Shown here: positions 59,743 to 64,000 of the stretch, in pieces
How the letters are laid out: each line of letters begins with the position of its first letter
Numbering within the stretch: position 1 is the first letter of the stretch
Assembly (NCBI GenBank): GCA_030549495.1
Contig: JAUIRK010000179.1
Location: 124,001 to 188,000 of the forward strand
Length of the DNA: 64,000 nt
Reading direction: 5' to 3'
From: Nectonema munidae
Lineage: Eukaryota; Nematomorpha; Nectonematoida; Nectonematidae
Translations under genes and position numbers: made by a program
The notes under the pieces: generated by a model
The model's input: only the letters and a program-made list of their open reading frames with translations
Told to the model about the DNA's origin: nothing
Database searches by the model: none

Positions 59743-62700
59743 CAGTGGTTTTCAAACTGGAGTCCGCGTGCCGCGATGAAGTTCAAATAGGATCGAGAAG
59801 GTCACACTGAGTGAATCGTTTTTCTCTAAATATTGCACCCATATTGGGTCATTTGCCATTTTTGCCAATAAATCACATTTAAAAAGAACAAATAAGTTGG
59901 TCTTTGAATTGAGTACTATTTTTTTCTTTTATTGCTTTTTAGGCCTAATTTGCAAATGTGCATTTTTCTTAATGGCTAAAAATATGAAATATGACGACTC
60001 ATGCTTAAAATTTGGTTTTACTGCATTAACGTCTGGTGGGTAAGAGGATCCTAATTGTCTTTATTGTTGTGAAGTGTTAGCATCCACTTTTTTAAAGCCA
60101 GTCAAGTGACGCCTGTACTTGAAGTGAAGCACTTGAGTTCAGTAGAGAAAACTATTAACTATTTTAAACGTCAAGCTGAACGCTTGCACAAATCGAAGTT
60201 TGATAACATAGGAATGTTTTTGCAAAATATTAAGTGCTTCTACAAATTTCCAATAAAATAACTGTTGTCAAAAAGTCAACAACATAGGAGAACAGTTGAT
60301 GTTACCTTGCTGCAATGATATCCTATTGAATGTGCTAAGAAGTTCTGAAATTGTAAAGTTGAATGATATCTTCCTGTCAAAGAAAGAAAGAAAGAAATTT
60401 ATTGAGCAAACAAAACAAACGAGATGTGTTCGCAAGGTATTACAGAAGATTATCAACTGCTTATATGCATACCAGTATATAGAGTAAAAATAATTACAAT
60501 AAAAGTAACTGAGTATATACAACTTATATTATTTAAAGTAAACAAGAATAAAATATGAATCAAAGGAAAATAAAGTGGAGAAATTGGGTATTTTTACATG
60601 AATAACAGGATTCTCAAAAACATCCATACTTCTAAAAAGATATGAAGTAACTAATAACAGTATTTTTGAGATATGTAATGGGATTATTAACGTCTATTAA
60701 ATGGGATAGAGTGGCATTCCAGTATAAACTAACTCTATACTTCACGGACTTTTTAGATGAAATAAGATTTAATCGTGGAAGAAATAACTTGTCAGAGTTT
60801 CTAAAAGTGTATCGATTGATAGATTCATTAAATACAAACCGTGTTCTTGTGAAATTAGGAAGTAATTTTTTGAAAGAAAACTCTGAGCAAGGAAATTATA
60901 CGAGATAGTTTATTAGCAACAAATTTAATTTGGGGTTTCCAACTTAATTTATTATTTACAATCAAGCCCAACAAATTAAATTCTGATACATACTCAAAAC
61001 CAAAATCAGGCAAAGTTTCGGAAATTTTATTAGTGAAACAAAGTTTTCGATTTATCAAAGTTTACCTTCAAGGAATTGAATTTAAACCAATCCAACAAGA
61101 GATTAAAATCAGATGAACAGAACGATGAATTAAAAGGAATTAGAACTGTTAAATCATCAGCATATATTAGAAATTCATAAGAAGAGTTTTACAAGTAAGC
61201 ATCGTTTATAAAAATTGAGAATAATAGAGGACCCAGAATAGACACTTGACGTACCCCACACAAAATGGAAGAAGGATTAGAAAAGATATTTTTATAGACA
61301 CATTGGGATCTATTTTTCAAATAAGAGGACATTAATCGAAGTGATTTTATACCAAAACCATAAAAACAAAGTTTAGTTAAAAGCTTATATCATGAGAAGT
61401 CAAAGGCTCTAGATAAATCAATAAATATTGAAAAACTGTATGATTTTTGTCGAGATAACTATATACACTATTGATGAAAATACTATGCAAAAGTTGAGTA
61501 GAATGTTTTGCTCTGAGGCCGAACTGATTAATCAAAAAAGAGAATGTATATTTATGAATTCATTGATTTGTTTATGTAAAACTTTTTCAAATATCTTGTA
61601 TATTACTGGAATGATACAAATCGGTCTATAGTTAGAGATTTCATTCTTACTACCTTTTTTATAGTCAGGAACAACTCTAGACTTTTTGAAAACGAGGAAA
61701 AATACAATCTTCTATACAAGAATTATATCCTATTTACAATAAATGGAAAGATCAATTTAATATGATTGGATGAAATTCCATAGATATCTACACTATTATT
61801 AATTTTCAAGGACCTAAAAATAAAAACTAAATCTAAAGTAATTTTCTCAAATAAAAAGTTCTGTAGACCACTATATTTTATTGAAAAAGACTGATCAGTT
61901 TCTTTTTTCAAAAAAGAATTTAGTTTTTTCCAAGTGTCGTTTTGCTAGATTTAAAGATTGAGGTATAATAATTGTTTTTTAGTATATCAAATAGCTTAAT
62001 GTTTTTTCCATAAAACAAAAACTTAACTTTCAAAGTACCTAGTGCCTGTACTTTTTTTTATTTTACGATACAAATTATCCCTGACTTCTATGGATTTAAG
62101 GAGAATTCATCTATGGATTATGAAACTTATATTAACCTTAGTATTAACTAATATTGATGATGAAATTATGTTTGTCAGGCGAGTGAAGAGAATATTCGGA
62201 TCATCAAAAAGTGGATGAAAATGTTTAGTAAATTCGTATTCAGCTAAGAATTCAATAAATCCTTGTTTATTCATTCTTTTGAAGAATAAAAGCCAAAAGA
62301 AAACATGATAGGAAAGTGATCTGATATACACGATTCCAAGACACAACTCTTAACATAGGAAATTTCTTTACTTACAAAGATATTGTCAATCAAAGTACTA
62401 TGCTGTGGACGTGAGACTTTAGTAACAAAAATACTAAAAGGATGAAATATTAACAGGTTTAAAAACTACTGGTCTGAGATGAGGTAACATATTAATGTTA
62501 AAATCTCATACAATAACATGTGAATGTTTAGAATTAAGAAGAGATAGAAAATGAGATAAATCATTAATAAAACTTACAAAATCACACTTTAAACTAGTTG
62601 ATTGCTTATATAAATTGTGAATAACTATGTTTTTGATTTCAATTGAAAAGACTTGTTCGAAGGCTCATAGGAGAGATGTTCGAAGGCTAATAGGAGAGAT

Positions 62701-64000
62701 GTTTGATGACATAATATCAGAGATGGTTTTATTGATTCGGAATTCGATTTTCAACTTTTTTGCAATGAAACAATGAATGCTATAAACTTAGCTCAGCCTT
62801 GTTTTACTTACAACTTGTAGACCATTTTTTGTTTTGTGAAACTCTTAGTTTTAGAACAACTTTAAGAGAAATATTTGACAAGATGGGCAGTTTGTTACAA
62901 CGCATGGTATTGGAGTGTGACTGACTATTCTTTAGCAATTTTTGTTCTAGTTTTCAGACTCTGATTAAACAAAAATCTACAGATGTAATCGGTACTTGAT
63001 GCGATATTCATCTCTAAACCTTAATAATGAAAACCTTACTTGATGTGTTGAAAAATGTTCTCAATGAAGTCATTAAAGAGCCTATTTAATTAAAGCAAAT
63101 GCTTTCAACTGTTGTTTGTTTTCAGAGTTAAGTAAAGAAAATTATTTAGAATTCAAAATACTCTTGCTGAACTCAAACGTGAGGTAGATTTCCAAAGGAA
63201 TAGATTCAAAGCGATGCTATGGAAAGAAATTCAACAATTTCTGCAAAGCAAAGACATGCATGTAAAATTTTCAGATGTCCGTTTTCATATGTTCCTATCG
63301 TTTTTAGTGAACACATTTGAATCATGAATTCCCTTAAACTTTCGCTGCAAGGAAGAGATTACTGTACTCCATGTCATAAACAGCTATTGAAATGGGGCTG
63401 AAATTATGACATTCTTAGACAAGAAAAATTTCGTTCGGTTTTCCAACATATTTGATGATGAAAATAAGATTTTCATTAATGAAGATGTTCTGGAGGTGAA
63501 ACATGGTGTAGGATATCTTAGGTAATAAATTTTCTTTATTTTCCTAACCTATAAATATTTGAAAAATACTATCCATTTATCAAAAAACCGTTTATAATCT
63601 CGATTAGTAATCTGACCACAGAAGACTTCTTAATTCAAGAACAGTTTATTGATTTGATTAATGATTGAGGATGTTCAAAGCGTGTTTTTTGAAATATCTC
63701 ATAACGATTTTTCGATTGAAATGGGAGAGTCCTATGCTGATCTTGCAAAGATTGCTTTGAAAGTTGATTCGATTTGCCACTACATATGAGTGTGAGCAAG
63801 CGTTTTCCATGCTACTTGCGATTGAAACCAAATTTCGAAACAGATTGAAAGTGAGTAATGATATGAGAATTGTATTGGTCAAACAAAGCCTGAGATTGAT
63901 TGGATTATTCAGACAATTTTTGAATATATAATTGTGCCAATTTTTTTAGTACAGTAGTTTATATGTTGATTTATTTTTTTTAATGAGATCCCGAGCTATT
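59743..64000 (+). mobile_element. hAT transposon relic (ZBED5/SCAND3-like), split by a LINE, runs off the window
   Basis: Starts CAGTGGTTTTCAAACTGG after TTCTAGCT, a probable 8-bp target copy. The transposase begins at about 59971 with MAKNMKYDDSCLKFGFTALT and a BED-like finger (C-x2-C, CLYCCEVL). It continues past the LINE at 62640-64000 in the same order as the copy at 30690-34049 (for example GGTTTTATTGATTCGGAATT in both). Many breaks. The right end lies beyond 64000. Confidence 0.75.
60381..62640 (-). mobile_element. LINE (Jockey/CR1-like), 5'-truncated in the endonuclease
   Basis: The 3' end is AATAAATTTCTTTCTTTCTT, i.e. a poly(A)-like signal plus a (TTTC)n tail, on the minus strand at 60403-60381. 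From 5' to 3': the endonuclease part at about 62640-62440 (SFINDLSHFLSLLNSKHSHV then DFNINM), a middle frame at 62346-62107 (EYEFTKHFHPLFDDPNILFT), 61911-61723 (NNSVDIYGISSNHIKLIFPF, the start of RT), RT palm remains at 61640-61200 and the thumb at 61058-60855 (FNLLGLIVNNKLSWKPQIKF). Frames are broken several times. It interrupts the hAT element at 59743-64000. Confidence 0.8.

Noticed and set aside
1-64000. LTR retroelements, Polintons, CRISPR arrays, rRNA
   Set aside because: No paired long terminal repeats, capsid or integrase signatures, repeat-spacer arrays or rRNA sequence were recognised.

Overview
This is an AT-rich eukaryotic window with intron-split genes, long introns and a dense load of transposon relics. 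The large number of hAT relatives, LINEs with microsatellite tails and small hairpin elements suggests an arthropod-like invertebrate. A copepod such as a sea louse is possible, but that is inference. I found no bacterial, CRISPR, rRNA or confident tRNA signal, and no LTR or virus-like element I could support.

Host genes. (1) A complete 12-exon polypeptide N-acetylgalactosaminyltransferase of the GALNT10/Pgant6 type runs on the + strand from 36215 to 58990. All twelve exons join in phase and give 594 residues: type II membrane anchor, GT27 catalytic domain and ricin-type lectin tail. (2) The 3' part of a coiled-coil gene on the + strand has exons at 3499-3656, 3706-3861 and 15070-15847. Its last intron is 11.2 kb and is filled with transposons. 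(3) A small three-exon gene on the - strand (18665 to 16276, 218 residues, function unknown) converges tail-to-tail on gene 2. (4) A possible micro-gene or exon lies at 53619-53813 inside intron 10 of the GALNT gene.

Mobile DNA by region. 1.8-2.4 kb: LINE fragment. 4.6-9.6 kb: a hAT transposon split by a 3.9-kb LINE with a 12-bp target duplication. 9.8-14.1 kb: a hAT transposon carrying a second hAT with an 8-bp duplication. 19-25 kb: TTAA-flanked piggyBac-like MITEs, some nested inside each other, and hAT-type MITEs. 28-29.4 kb: tandem repeat and LINE fragment. 30.7-34.05 kb: a hAT copy holding an unclassified 1.8-kb element with perfect terminal inverted repeats. 34.8-35.7 kb: a perfect piggyBac-type MITE and an RTE-like LINE end. 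GALNT introns: SINE-like copies, MITEs and a hAT-in-hAT nest. 59.7-64 kb: another hAT copy split by a second LINE.

The host genes do not form an obvious pathway. The main theme is repeated insertion of elements into older elements, which gives a readable relative order of insertions. Several element families (a SINE, the TTAA hairpin family and the CCTAA-flanked element) could not be matched to a named family from sequence alone.
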